This document shows, piece after piece, positions 1 to 8,668 of a DNA stretch of 25,372 nucleotides; positions within the stretch are counted from its first letter, which is position 1; each line of letters begins with the position of its first letter. A program made the translations under genes and the position numbers. The notes beneath the pieces are model-generated. The model did not search any database, was not told where the DNA came from, and saw only the letters and a list, made by a program, of their open reading frames with translations. This DNA comes from Deltaproteobacteria bacterium (GTDB taxonomy: Bacteria; CG2-30-53-67): NCBI GenBank assembly GCA_013151235.1, contig JAADIO010000064.1, positions 1-25,372 of the forward strand, read 5' to 3'.

Positions 1-1
1 C

Positions 2-2119
2 ACCGGCCTCTCCACTACACCCCTTTCCGGCCCGGTGCGATACGTCAAAGGGGTGGGTGAACGGATGGCCTCTCTTCTGGCCAGGCTCAACGTTTTTACC
101 GTCGAAGATCTTCTTTACTTCTTTCCCTATCGATATGAAGACCGTCGGAATCTTCGCCGGATTGCAGAAATTTCCGAAGGTCCCTTCCGTACCGTCACGG
201 GGATCGTACGTTATGCGGATCTCAAAACCACCGCAAGAAAACGGTTTCGTATTCTTCAGGCCCTCATCGAAGACCCTTCCGGAACCCTGATGATCAAATG
301 GTTCAACCAGGCCTATCTGAAAAAGGTCCTGCAACCGGGGAAACGAATCATCCTAAGCGGTAAGGTCAAACGGGATCCCTATACACGGGCACTGGAAATG
401 GAGAATCCGGAATATGAATTTCTGCAGGGGAACGCGGAAGAGACGATCCACACGAACCGGATCGTTCCGATCTATCATACCACCGCGGGGATCACCCAGC
501 GACGGCTGCGATCCATCCTCTTTCAATTCGTGGAGTCTTGCGCTCCCGGTCGGCCCGACTGCCTCCCGGAAGACCTGCGATCCCGGCTCCATCTTCCGGT
601 ACATGCCGATTCCCTCATGCAACTTCATTTTCCCAACGGAAATGTCTCCGTGGAACAGCTGAACGCCTTTCGCAGCCCCTATCATAAGCGGATGATCTTC
701 GAAGAGTTCTTTCTCATGGAAACCCTCCTCGCCCTCTCCCGGCAGAGCCGATCGCAATTCGTACGGGGGATCTCCTTTTCGGTGGAGACGCCTCTGAAAA
801 AGCAACTCCTTTCGTCTCTCCCCTTCGCCCTGACGACCGCCCAGAAACGGGTCATCGGGGAAATCCAAAAGGACATGGCCCGCCCCGTCCGGATGAGCCG
901 CCTCCTTCAGGGGGATGTCGGGTGCGGCAAGACGGTTGTCGCCGCCACGGCAGCCGCCATCGCTCTCGATAACGGCTGCCAGGTGGCCGTCATGGCACCG
1001 ACGGAGATCCTTGCGGAACAACTCTACCTCAACTTTCACACCTTCTTCGACGGATTGGGACAACAAACGGCCCTGCTCACCCGCGTCGTGAAAAATGCCG
1101 AGAAGGAGCAACTCCGCAAAAGAATCGCTGCGGGAGAAATCGGTGTAGTCGTCGGGACCCAGGCCCTGATCCAGAAAGAGATCGCCTTTCAGAAGCTGGG
1201 CCTGGTGATCATTGACGAACAGCACCGTTTCGGTGTCTTCCAACGGGCAACCCTCATGGAAAAAGGGGACCGCCCCGACGTCCTGGTCATGACCGCCACA
1301 CCGATCCCCCGGTCCCTTTCCCTCACCGTGTACGGCGATCTCGACATCTCCGTCATCGACGAACTTCCGGCCGGACGCACACCGATCCGGACACGGATTA
1401 TCCGCTCCCGTGAAAAGGCCGGCGTCTTCCGAAAGATCGAGCAGGAAATCGCCGCAGGACGTCAGGCCTACATCGTCTACCCCCTGGTGGAAGAAACGGA
1501 GAAAAGCGACCTGGCGGCCGCCACGGAGATGTCGGAAGAACTCGCCACGAAGATCTTTCCGCAACGGCGGGTGGGACTGATCCACAGTCGGGTCAAGACG
1601 GAAGAAAAGGAACGGATCATGGCGGCATTCAAAAAGAAGCAGCTCGACATCCTGGTTTCAACAACGGTCGTGGAAGTCGGGATCGACATCCCCAACGCCT
1701 CGGTCATAATGGTTGAGCATGCAGAACGGTTCGGCCTGGCACAGCTCCATCAGCTCCGGGGCCGCGTGGGCCGGGGGAGGTTCCCCTCCTTCTGTTTTCT
1801 CTCCGTCTCCGGAAGGATGACCCCCGAAGCACGGCGCAGGCTCGCCGTCATGGAAACCACCACCGACGGATTCCGGATTGCAGAAGAGGACCTCGCCATC
1901 CGGGGGCCGGGGGAATTCTTCGGGAGGCGTCAGTCCGGCCTGCCTGACTTGAAGTTAGGCGACATCCTCCGGGATGCCCGGATTCTTGAAGCCGCCCGCA
2001 ATGAAGCCTTTGAACGGGTCGAACGGGACCCGCAGCTTCAGGCCCGTGAAAACAGGGAACTGGCTGCCGCACTGCGAAAGAGATATGTCGGCAAAAACAG
2101 ACTGATTCGTGTCGGCTGA
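2..2119 (+). CDS. recG: ATP-dependent DNA helicase RecG (5' partial)
   Basis: RecG is the superfamily 2 translocase that remodels stalled forks and branches Holliday junctions. The reading frame stays open to the left window edge: codons before the GTG at 35 read TGLSTTPLSGPV and join smoothly to RYVKGVGERM, the normal start of the wedge region. The true start is therefore probably outside the window, and the GTG at 35 is only the first start codon inside it. An N-terminal OB-fold wedge is followed by the helicase core: Walker A in LLQGDVGCGKTVVAAT, the DEQH box in IIDEQHRFGVFQR, motif III in VMTATPIPRSL, motif VI in QLHQLRGRVGRG, and the C-terminal RecG motif RGPGEFFGRRQSGLPDLK. It is the first gene of a close-packed plus-strand run; the rel gene starts 14 bp after its stop. 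Confidence 0.96.
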   Translation, partial: TGLSTTPLSGPVRYVKGVGERMASLLARLNVFTVEDLLYFFPYRYEDRRNLRRIAEISEGPFRTVTGIVRYADLKTTARKRFRILQALIEDPSGTLMIKWFNQAYLKKVLQPGKRIILSGKVKRDPYTRALEMENPEYEFLQGNAEETIHTNRIVPIYHTTAGITQRRLRSILFQFVESCAPGRPDCLPEDLRSRLHLPVHADSLMQLHFPNGNVSVEQLNAFRSPYHKRMIFEEFFLMETLLALSRQSRSQFVRGISFSVETPLKKQLLSSLPFALTTAQKRVIGEIQKDMARPVRMSRLLQGDVGCGKTVVAATAAAIALDNGCQVAVMAPTEILAEQLYLNFHTFFDGLGQQTALLTRVVKNAEKEQLRKRIAAGEIGVVVGTQALIQKEIAFQKLGLVIIDEQHRFGVFQRATLMEKGDRPDVLVMTATPIPRSLSLTVYGDLDISVIDELPAGRTPIRTRIIRSREKAGVFRKIEQEIAAGRQAYIVYPLVEETEKSDLAAATEMSEELATKIFPQRRVGLIHSRVKTEEKERIMAAFKKKQLDILVSTTVVEVGIDIPNASVIMVEHAERFGLAQLHQLRGRVGRGRFPSFCFLSVSGRMTPEARRRLAVMETTTDGFRIAEEDLAIRGPGEFFGRRQSGLPDLKLGDILRDARILEAARNEAFERVERDPQLQARENRELAAALRKRYVGKNRLIRVG

Positions 2120-2133
2120 AGGGTTCAATTACG

Positions 2134-4335
2134 ATGAAGACCGAAGACAAAATCATTCAGAAGAAGCCTTCCCCCGCGGCAAGGGATCCCCGTCTGGAAA
2201 AGCTCCTGATGAAGATGTCCCGGAAGAATGCCGATATCCGGAAAACAGAGGTTCGGGAGGCCTACCGGTTCCTTCGGGAAACGATCGCTCATGAGAAAGG
2301 GAAAGATCAATCCTTTGATGTGGAAGCCCCCCTCGAAACAGCCGAAATTCTGGCCGACCTGACAACGGACGAAGAAGCCATCATCGCCGCGCTCCTGTAC
2401 CACCTGGTCAAGAGTAAACGAACAACCCTCGAAGAAATCCGGGAGCGGTTCAGCCCCGACGTCGCCACACTGGTGCAGGGCGTCACACGAACAAGCCGGG
2501 TCAAATTCAAGAGCCGCCTTGAGGAACAGGCGGAAAATTTCCGGAAGATGCTCCTCGCCATGGCCCGGGACCTTCGCGTGGTCATGCTGAATCTGGCCAA
2601 ACGTCTCCAGGTCATGCGTAACATCGAGAAGTTTGATCCGGAAACGCAACAGGAAATCGCCACGGAGACCATTGAGATCTACGCCCCCCTTGCACACCGG
2701 TTAGGAATCGCGCTGATCAAGTGGGAGTTGGAAGACCTCTGCCTGAAGGTCCTGCACCCGGCAGCCTATCATGAACTAGAAGAACGGGTCCCACAGAATC
2801 TGCAGGAGCGCAACGCTTACATCAGGAAGGTGATTCATTTTATCCGAAGAGAGATGAAGGCCCAGGGTCTTCCCGGCACCGTTGTGGGACGTTCCAAACA
2901 TTTTTACAGCATCTATCAGAAAATCGTCAAACGGGGCGTCTCCTTTGAAGACATCTTCGACCTGGCGGCGTTGCGAATCATCACGCATAAACCGAGCCAG
3001 TGCTACGCCATCCTCGGTTTGATTCACTCCCTCTGGAAACCGGTTCCCGGCCGTTTCAAGGATTATATCGGCGTCCCGAAAACCAATATGTATCAGTCCC
3101 TGCACACCACCGTCATCGGCCCGGACGGCCAGAAGGTGGAGTTTCAGATCCGGACGGAGGAGATGCACCGGGTGGCCGAGGAAGGAATCGCCGCACACTG
3201 GAAATACAAGGAGGGGGGCCGGGACAAAAACGCCGTCTCGTCACTGGACCGGAAGCTGGCCTGGCTCCGGCAACTCCTGGAATGGCAGAAGGAAGTCAAG
3301 AACCCCAGGGAGTTCATGGAGAACGTAAAGACCGACCTCTTCGAGGATACGGTCTATGTATTTACACCCGAAGGCGAGATCAAGGAACTCCCCCGTGGAG
3401 CGACGCCGCTCGACTTCGCTTACAGCATCCACTCGGATGTCGGCAACCGTTGTACGGGCGCCAGGATCGATACCCGAATGGTCCCGCTGAAAACCCCGCT
3501 GAAAACGGGCAATACCGTAGAGATCCTGACGTCGAAAAATCAGGTCCCCAGCAAGGACTGGCTGAAGATGGTAAAAACCACCAAAGCCAAAACCCGGATT
3601 CGGCATTTTCTGAAGCAGGAAGAACACAAACGAAGTCTTTCCCTGGGAAACGAGATCCTCGACAAAACGGCCCGCAAGCATGGTCTGACCCTGACCCGGA
3701 TGCTCAAAAGCGATGAGATGCAAAAGGTCGTGGAAGAATACGGTTTTGCCCAACCGGAAAAACTGATCGCCGCGGTGGGATACGGAAAAATCTCGGCCCA
3801 ACAGGTCCTTGCACGGTTCCTCCCCAGGGAAGAAGAACCCCAACCGGAAGCAGCCGTGAAACCCCGGAAACCCGCCGGAAAATCAAAAGACGGGATCAAA
3901 ATCCGCGGGATCGGAGACATCCTGGTTCATTTTTCCCGCTGCTGCAATCCGGTTCCCGGCGATGAGATCATCGGTTTTATCACACAGGGACAAGGGGTCT
4001 CCATCCACACGACGGAGTGTACCAACGTCACAGGCGGCACCCTGAATCCGGAACGGATCGTCGATGTCGACTGGGACGTCCGGGAAGAGATCGCCCGTTC
4101 CGTCCGGATCTCCGTCATCACCAACAATCAGCCGGGAGTCCTGACCAACATCAGCGCCCGGATCTCCACGGAAAACATCAACATCAGCGAAGTCAATGTG
4201 CGCACCCGTAAAGACGGCCGGGCGATCTGCCGGTTCGTCCTGGAGATCAAAAACAGAAAAGACCTGGACCATATCCTCCATGCCATATCGGAGATCCGGG
4301 ATGTGTTGGAGGTCAAGCGGGTCATGAGGGCATAG
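2134..4335 (+). CDS. rel: RelA/SpoT family (p)ppGpp synthetase with degenerate hydrolase domain
   Basis: This 733-residue long RSH protein has the order HD-like domain, synthetase, TGS, ACT. The synthetase is well kept: GRSKHFYSIYQK, FEDIFDLAALRII, the RFKDYI loop, NMYQSLHTTV, VEFQIRT and EEGIAAHWKYKEG. TGS begins at DTVYVFTPEGEIKELP, and a C-terminal ACT domain contains NNQPGVLTNIS. The hydrolase residues are lost. The usual HP-x-EVA histidine is Ala65 (APLETA), the HD pair is Tyr89-His90 (LLYHLV), the following ED is Lys93-Ser94, and the aspartate of LADRLHNM is Lys156 (LAKRLQVM). It should make but not hydrolyse alarmone, like E. coli RelA. However, it keeps the RxKD motif usually seen in bifunctional Rel/SpoT rather than RelA's ExDD. 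A GAAGGG Shine-Dalgarno lies just after recG; the next gene begins immediately after the stop. Confidence 0.93.
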   Translation: MKTEDKIIQKKPSPAARDPRLEKLLMKMSRKNADIRKTEVREAYRFLRETIAHEKGKDQSFDVEAPLETAEILADLTTDEEAIIAALLYHLVKSKRTTLEEIRERFSPDVATLVQGVTRTSRVKFKSRLEEQAENFRKMLLAMARDLRVVMLNLAKRLQVMRNIEKFDPETQQEIATETIEIYAPLAHRLGIALIKWELEDLCLKVLHPAAYHELEERVPQNLQERNAYIRKVIHFIRREMKAQGLPGTVVGRSKHFYSIYQKIVKRGVSFEDIFDLAALRIITHKPSQCYAILGLIHSLWKPVPGRFKDYIGVPKTNMYQSLHTTVIGPDGQKVEFQIRTEEMHRVAEEGIAAHWKYKEGGRDKNAVSSLDRKLAWLRQLLEWQKEVKNPREFMENVKTDLFEDTVYVFTPEGEIKELPRGATPLDFAYSIHSDVGNRCTGARIDTRMVPLKTPLKTGNTVEILTSKNQVPSKDWLKMVKTTKAKTRIRHFLKQEEHKRSLSLGNEILDKTARKHGLTLTRMLKSDEMQKVVEEYGFAQPEKLIAAVGYGKISAQQVLARFLPREEEPQPEAAVKPRKPAGKSKDGIKIRGIGDILVHFSRCCNPVPGDEIIGFITQGQGVSIHTTECTNVTGGTLNPERIVDVDWDVREEIARSVRISVITNNQPGVLTNISARISTENINISEVNVRTRKDGRAICRFVLEIKNRKDLDHILHAISEIRDVLEVKRVMRA

Positions 4336-5268
4336 ATGACCATCAGGAAATATCGCATCCTCATTGTTGACGACGAACGGAATATTCTCCATGCCATCCA
4401 ACATATCCTCGTACGGGAAGGCTTTGACTGTACCGCCACCCCTTCGGGCCGGAAAGCGTTGGAGATCGTGGAGAAGAACCCTCCCGACCTGATGATCCTC
4501 GACGTCAACATGCCGGAGATCAATGGAATAGAGATCTGTGAACAGGTGAAGAAAAATCTCTTTCTCTCCCATATCCCGATCCTGATGCTGACAGGACGGA
4601 CCCGGATCGAAGATCGGGTGACCGGGCTCGATTCCGGGGCCGACGATTATCTCTGCAAACCCTTCGACAACCGGGAGCTGGTGGCAAGGATCCGGGCACT
4701 TATCCGCCACACCGTCCGGGAGGCGGACCGTAACCCGACAACCAATTTGCCGGGCAATGCCGCCGTGGAACGGGAACTGGCGCATCGGATTGAACAAGGG
4801 GAGGGCTTTGCGGTCTGCTATCCCGACCTGGATAATTTTAAGGCCTATTCCGACACCTACGGTTTTGATGCCGCCAACAAAGTCATCCAGTTAACGGGAC
4901 GGATCATCGCCGGCGTGGTCATGCTGGAAGGAGACGAAGAGGACTTCATCGGCCATATCGGCGGGGACGATTTCCTCCTCGTGACCCGGCCGGGACGGGC
5001 GGAGGACATCTGCCGCAAGATCGTCCGGGAATTCGACGAGAAGATCCCTTCCTTCTACGAGACCCGTCACCTGGCCCAGGGCGGCTTCGTCGGGAAGGAC
5101 CGGGCCGGGGAAATGAAGAAGTTCCCGATCATGTCGATTTCCATCGCCGTCGTCATAGACGAACAGGGTCATTTTCACAATCTCTCGGAGATCGGCAAAC
5201 TCGTTGCGAAAGTGAAGAAAGAGGTCAAACAACTGGCGGGCAGTCAATACCGGATCAACCGGCGTTAA
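4336..5268 (+). CDS. Response regulator with REC and GGDEF-like domain (GGDDF)
   Basis: The N-terminal receiver domain (about residues 1-125) has the acidic pair Asp12-Asp13, phospho-acceptor Asp56 in MILDVNMPE, Thr86 in MLTGRT and Lys108 in CKPF. A diguanylate-cyclase-like domain follows: NPTTNLPGN resembles the usual LTGLPN, PDLDNFK carries the metal-binding aspartate region, and GHIGGDDFLLV stands for the GG(D/E)EF signature. The fourth signature position is Asp instead of Glu, and no RxxD inhibitory site is visible before it. It may therefore be a weak, inactive or effector-type domain rather than a standard c-di-GMP synthase. Its ATG directly follows the stop of rel with no spacer, so translational coupling is likely; the SD is GAGGG inside the rel 3' end. 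No partner histidine kinase is in the window. Confidence 0.87.
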   Translation: MTIRKYRILIVDDERNILHAIQHILVREGFDCTATPSGRKALEIVEKNPPDLMILDVNMPEINGIEICEQVKKNLFLSHIPILMLTGRTRIEDRVTGLDSGADDYLCKPFDNRELVARIRALIRHTVREADRNPTTNLPGNAAVERELAHRIEQGEGFAVCYPDLDNFKAYSDTYGFDAANKVIQLTGRIIAGVVMLEGDEEDFIGHIGGDDFLLVTRPGRAEDICRKIVREFDEKIPSFYETRHLAQGGFVGKDRAGEMKKFPIMSISIAVVIDEQGHFHNLSEIGKLVAKVKKEVKQLAGSQYRINRR

Positions 5269-5283
5269 GGTAAACGAATCGAA

Positions 5284-6126
5284 ATGAAAGTATACATAAA
5301 CGGAGATTTTTTTGAACCGCAGGAGGCACGGGTTTCCGTCTTTGACCACGGCTTTCTTTACGGCGACGGGATCTTCGAGACGCTTCGCAGTTATCGAGGA
5401 CGGATCTTCCGGTTTGACGATCACTTTGACCGATTGCAGGCATCGGCGGACAAAATCGCCCTGCCCCTCCCCTGGAAAAAGGAAGACTGCCGGAATCTTC
5501 TGAAGGAAGCCCTTCAAATAAACGACTGTCCCGATGCACTGTTGCGTCTCTCCCTCTCCCGTGGCGAGGGACCGCCCGGCCTCGACCCGGCCCTCTGCAA
5601 AAAGCCGACGATCGTAGTAATGGTTCGCCCTTTTCATGGCTACCCCCCGGAAGACTATGCGCGCGGCGTCACGATTGCCGTTGTTTCCGTCCGGAAAAAC
5701 CTCACCTCGGCCCTCGACGCCGGGATCAAGTCGACCAACTTTCTGAACAACATCCTGGCGAAGATCGAGGCAAAAAATGCGGCGGCAATGGAAGGAGTGC
5801 TGCTCAATCAGGATGGTTTTCTGACCGAAGGAACGGTCAGCAATCTCTTCTTCGTCTCTCACAACATACTTTGTACTCCCTCGACGGAATGCGGGATACT
5901 GGAAGGGATTACCCGTAAGGTCATCCTTGAACTCGCCCGCGAAGAAAAGATCGTCGTCCACGAAGGCACCTTTCCGCCTGAAGCCCTGTCCAATGCCGAC
6001 GAGGTGTTTCTCACCAACACCTCCTACGAGGTGATGCCGGTCAACCGTGTGGACCGGCAATCCTTCCGGGTGGGACCGATCACCCGCCGCCTCATGGAAG
6101 CCTATCGCATTCTGACCGGGAAGTAG
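5284..6126 (+). CDS. Class IV PLP-dependent aminotransferase (BCAT / D-amino acid aminotransferase / PabC-like)
   Basis: The 280-residue protein has the fold-type IV signatures. It starts MKVYINGDFF, has the VFDHGFLYGDGIFET segment, the catalytic lysine Lys149 in AGIKSTNFLNN, the cofactor-contacting EGTVSNLFF (Glu182), and the late ITRKVILELA and EVFLTNTSYEVMPV blocks. Family members are branched-chain aminotransferase, D-alanine aminotransferase and 4-amino-4-deoxychorismate lyase. The length near 280 and the RLSLSRGEGPPGLDP loop fit the shorter DAAT/PabC side better than a 300-plus-residue IlvE, but the sequence alone does not settle the substrate. It is the last gene of the recG-rel run, 15 bp after the response regulator. 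The SD is poor (AAGG, rather far upstream), so translation may depend on coupling. Confidence 0.85.
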   Translation: MKVYINGDFFEPQEARVSVFDHGFLYGDGIFETLRSYRGRIFRFDDHFDRLQASADKIALPLPWKKEDCRNLLKEALQINDCPDALLRLSLSRGEGPPGLDPALCKKPTIVVMVRPFHGYPPEDYARGVTIAVVSVRKNLTSALDAGIKSTNFLNNILAKIEAKNAAAMEGVLLNQDGFLTEGTVSNLFFVSHNILCTPSTECGILEGITRKVILELAREEKIVVHEGTFPPEALSNADEVFLTNTSYEVMPVNRVDRQSFRVGPITRRLMEAYRILTGK

Positions 6127-6233
6127 GATCTCGTCCTGTTCCTCACTTTTTGCAATGCACGGCTGCTTCATCTCCTTCATGTTCGAAAAGCCTTAACTCC
6201 TTGCCGTATAAGATCTTTTCTCCTAAAATCAAC

Positions 6234-6262
6234 TTGCATTCCATCGGAAACTATAATATGAT
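6234..6262 (+). promoter_or_regulatory. Sigma70-like promoter upstream of the acidic response regulator
   Basis: TTGCAT at 6234-6239 and TATGAT at 6257-6262 are separated by 17 bp in an AT-rich part of the 221-bp gap after the aminotransferase gene. A start site near 6269 would give a leader of about 80 nt before the ATG at 6348. A second TATAAT at 6252-6257 overlaps but has no -35 at proper distance. Confidence 0.55.
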
Positions 6263-6347
6263 AAAATTTATTAGAGTACCTTAATTCAAAACAGTATATT
6301 TCCGAAAGATCCGGCAGGAGCCTGTTTGTTTACAGGGAGGGATTGAA

Positions 6348-7871
6348 ATGGGTGCAAAATTATTGCTGGCAGATGACAGTGTAACCATCCAGAAAGTTGT
6401 GGAACTGACGCTGGCCGACGAGGATTACGAAATTACCACCGTTTCAGACGGTGCGGCCGCTCTGGAAAAGGCCGAGACACTTCATCCGAACCTGATCCTG
6501 GCGGATATCGTCATGCCGGAACTCAACGGCTATGAACTCTGCGAGAAGATCCGTCAAAACTCCGCCCTGGCAGAGACACCGGTGATTCTTCTTTCCAGCA
6601 CCTTTGAAACCTACGATGAAACCCGGGGCGCCACGGTCGGCGCCAATGATCATATCGTCAAGCCCTTTGAATCGGACGAACTCTCCCGGAAAATCCGGAA
6701 CTGGATCGAAAAGAAATCGGAAGAAAACACCGTAACGGAAACCGATGCTCTTCAGGAGCAGGAAGTCCTTCGGTCGCTGGAAGCATCCGTCGCAGACGAA
6801 GTCCCGGAACCGGAGATCGTCGATGAAGACACCTTTGAGTTCGAGCTGACCGACGAATTCATGGAAGAAGCGGAAGAAATGTTTGAAGAACCGGAAGAAC
6901 TACCGGCCGCCGCGGACATCCCGGAAGAAGTTCTGCCCGAAGAAACCCTCTTCGAGGAGGAACCGGCTGTATCGGATGCCCTTGCCGGCGAAGGCGTTCC
7001 GACGGAAGAGGAACCTTCGGAGATCGGCTGGGCCGAAACACCGGAAGAGATCGCACCCTCCCGGATAGAGGAGAATCCTCCTTCCCTGCAAGCTGAAGAG
7101 GAAGAGCCGCAGATGGAGGAGATCTCACCCCAGGAAAACCCCGCGGAGGAAGCGGAAATCGACCGTTCCCTTCTGGATGAGGAAGAGGTGGAGGTTTACG
7201 AAATCCCCGAAGAATTTGCCGAATCGGAAAGCGAAGATCCGACTATTGAAGAGCAACCGGCGGAAGAGAGCGTGGAAGAACCGGAAACCTACAGGATTGA
7301 GGACGCCCCCGTGGATCTGATGGATGAATTCATCGCTGCGGAAGAGTCCGTTGAAACTTCAGAGACCGTTACCGTGGAAGAAGACCTGATGGACGCGGAA
7401 ATCCCGGGAGCCGTCCGGAACGAACAAATGCCGGAAAGCCCGGCCGCCGTTGAGAAGATGACCTCCTTCGAAGCGGATGCGGCGCCCGCCGGACCTGCGG
7501 AAACAGGAAAACCGGCGGAAGAACTCCGGACCACCACCGGGGAAACAATGGAAGAAACCACATCCTTTGATACCCTCTACCCGACGCAGGGAGCCACAAC
7601 CTCGGAATGGTCCCCGGAAGTCACCTCGTTTGGCGGAGAACCGGAAGAGGTGACCGAAGAGGTCGTCGAAAAACCTCTGCAGACGGATGTTGCGGAGTCT
7701 TCCACACCTTCCGTCACGGAAGAAAGCCTTCGAAACATCGTGCAGGAGATGGTAAACCGGAAAGCCGAGGAAATGATTGAACGTATCGCATGGGAAGTCA
7801 TTCCCGATCTTGCTGAAGTCATGATTCGAAAAGAAATCGAGCGGCTACAGCAGGAAGTGGAACATTCCTGA
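6348..7871 (+). CDS. Response regulator with long acidic linker and conserved C-terminal helix
   Basis: Residues 1-120 form a CheY-like receiver: acidic pair Asp9-Asp10 (LLADDSVTIQKVV), phospho-acceptor Asp53 (LADIVMPELNG), Ser84 and Lys105 (IVKPFES). About 330 residues follow that are dominated by Glu, Pro and Ala and are low in sequence complexity, probably disordered. The last 48 residues (from SLRNIVQEMV to the end) form a predicted amphipathic helix with IAWEVIPDLAEVMIRKEI. I recall this receiver plus acidic linker plus C-terminal helix from delta-proteobacterial proteins of unknown output; no DNA-binding or enzymatic domain is visible. The start is supported by a strong GGGAGGG SD and an upstream promoter. 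It could be a scaffold or a phosphate-sink type regulator, but that is inference. Confidence 0.82.
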   Translation: MGAKLLLADDSVTIQKVVELTLADEDYEITTVSDGAAALEKAETLHPNLILADIVMPELNGYELCEKIRQNSALAETPVILLSSTFETYDETRGATVGANDHIVKPFESDELSRKIRNWIEKKSEENTVTETDALQEQEVLRSLEASVADEVPEPEIVDEDTFEFELTDEFMEEAEEMFEEPEELPAAADIPEEVLPEETLFEEEPAVSDALAGEGVPTEEEPSEIGWAETPEEIAPSRIEENPPSLQAEEEEPQMEEISPQENPAEEAEIDRSLLDEEEVEVYEIPEEFAESESEDPTIEEQPAEESVEEPETYRIEDAPVDLMDEFIAAEESVETSETVTVEEDLMDAEIPGAVRNEQMPESPAAVEKMTSFEADAAPAGPAETGKPAEELRTTTGETMEETTSFDTLYPTQGATTSEWSPEVTSFGGEPEEVTEEVVEKPLQTDVAESSTPSVTEESLRNIVQEMVNRKAEEMIERIAWEVIPDLAEVMIRKEIERLQQEVEHS

Positions 7872-7929
7872 CCCCAGAGAACTCACCTCCGTCTGATTCT
7901 GCAACTCTTGATCTCGAAAGGCGGGCCTT

Positions 7930-8643
7930 GTGAAACACACGGGTGTCTTTATTACCGGCACCGACACCGGTGTCGGCAAGACCATCATCACCGCCGCACT
8001 GGCGCGAACACTGCTCAACCGCGGGATGAACGTGGGCGTGATGAAACCGGTGGAAACCGGCTGTGCCCGAAGCCCCAAAGGGCTGATTCCGACGGACTCC
8101 GAATTTCTGATCAAGGCGGGACGATCCAAAGACCCGAAGACACTGATCACCCCCTACACCCTTGAAGCCCCGGTTGCTCCTTCGGAAGCAGCGGAACTGG
8201 CCGGTGTGGAAATCAATGATGAATATATCCTCGATTGCTACCTCAAACTGAAAGAACGGCACGATTTCATGATCGTGGAAGGGGCCGGAGGACTGATGGT
8301 CCCCATCTATCAGCGCCTTCTGGTCTCCGACCTGATCAAGTTACTGGAACTGCCCATCATCCTGGTCTGCCGCCCGAACCTGGGCACAATCAATCATTCT
8401 CTCCTGTCGATCCAATATGCTGAAGATCAGGGAATCCCAATCCTCGGATTCATCATCAACCGTCGCCGGGACGAGATCCATGCAGCTGAAGAAAAGAGCC
8501 CCATCCTCATCGAAAAGCTTTCCGGCGTCCCCTTCCTCGGCACCAAACCCTATATTGAAGATTCCCTCCTGGATGAAGAATTCATTGAAAAATCCGCGGA
8601 GTACTTCGAAGACCTGATTCAACTGGATTCCCTCGGACTGTAG
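7930..8643 (+). CDS. bioD: Dethiobiotin synthetase BioD
   Basis: BioD closes the ureido ring of biotin's precursor using ATP, CO2 and 7,8-diaminopelargonate, in the cytoplasm. The 237-residue protein carries the P-loop GTDTGVGKT (about residues 10-18), the substrate lysine region VMKPVETGC, the EGAGGLMVPI Walker-B-side loop and the RPNLGTINHSLLS stretch that positions the nucleotide. It starts with GTG at 7930, with an AAAGGCGGG SD a few bases upstream. No other bio gene is in the window. It lies 58 bp after the acidic response regulator, in the same direction and with no obvious promoter between, so co-transcription is possible. It converges on lnt, whose stop is 25 bp away; an 8-bp inverted repeat (GAAGAGAT/ATCTCTTC, 8660-8681) without a T-tract spans the junction. 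Confidence 0.94.
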   Translation: MKHTGVFITGTDTGVGKTIITAALARTLLNRGMNVGVMKPVETGCARSPKGLIPTDSEFLIKAGRSKDPKTLITPYTLEAPVAPSEAAELAGVEINDEYILDCYLKLKERHDFMIVEGAGGLMVPIYQRLLVSDLIKLLELPIILVCRPNLGTINHSLLSIQYAEDQGIPILGFIINRRRDEIHAAEEKSPILIEKLSGVPFLGTKPYIEDSLLDEEFIEKSAEYFEDLIQLDSLGL

Positions 8644-8668
8644 TTTTCCCTTCACAAAGGAAGAGATA

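Noticed and set aside
353-1585. 410-residue open frame on the minus strand within recG
   Set aside because: It lies entirely opposite a complete, motif-rich RecG and has low-complexity, unrecognisable sequence typical of antisense frames in GC-rich genes.
3883-4797. 304-residue minus-strand open frame
   Set aside because: Antisense of the rel 3' end and the receiver domain; no recognisable domain.
4891-6180. 429-residue minus-strand open frame
   Set aside because: It spans the antisense of the GGDDF regulator and the aminotransferase, both with clear motifs, and has no SD or domain of its own.
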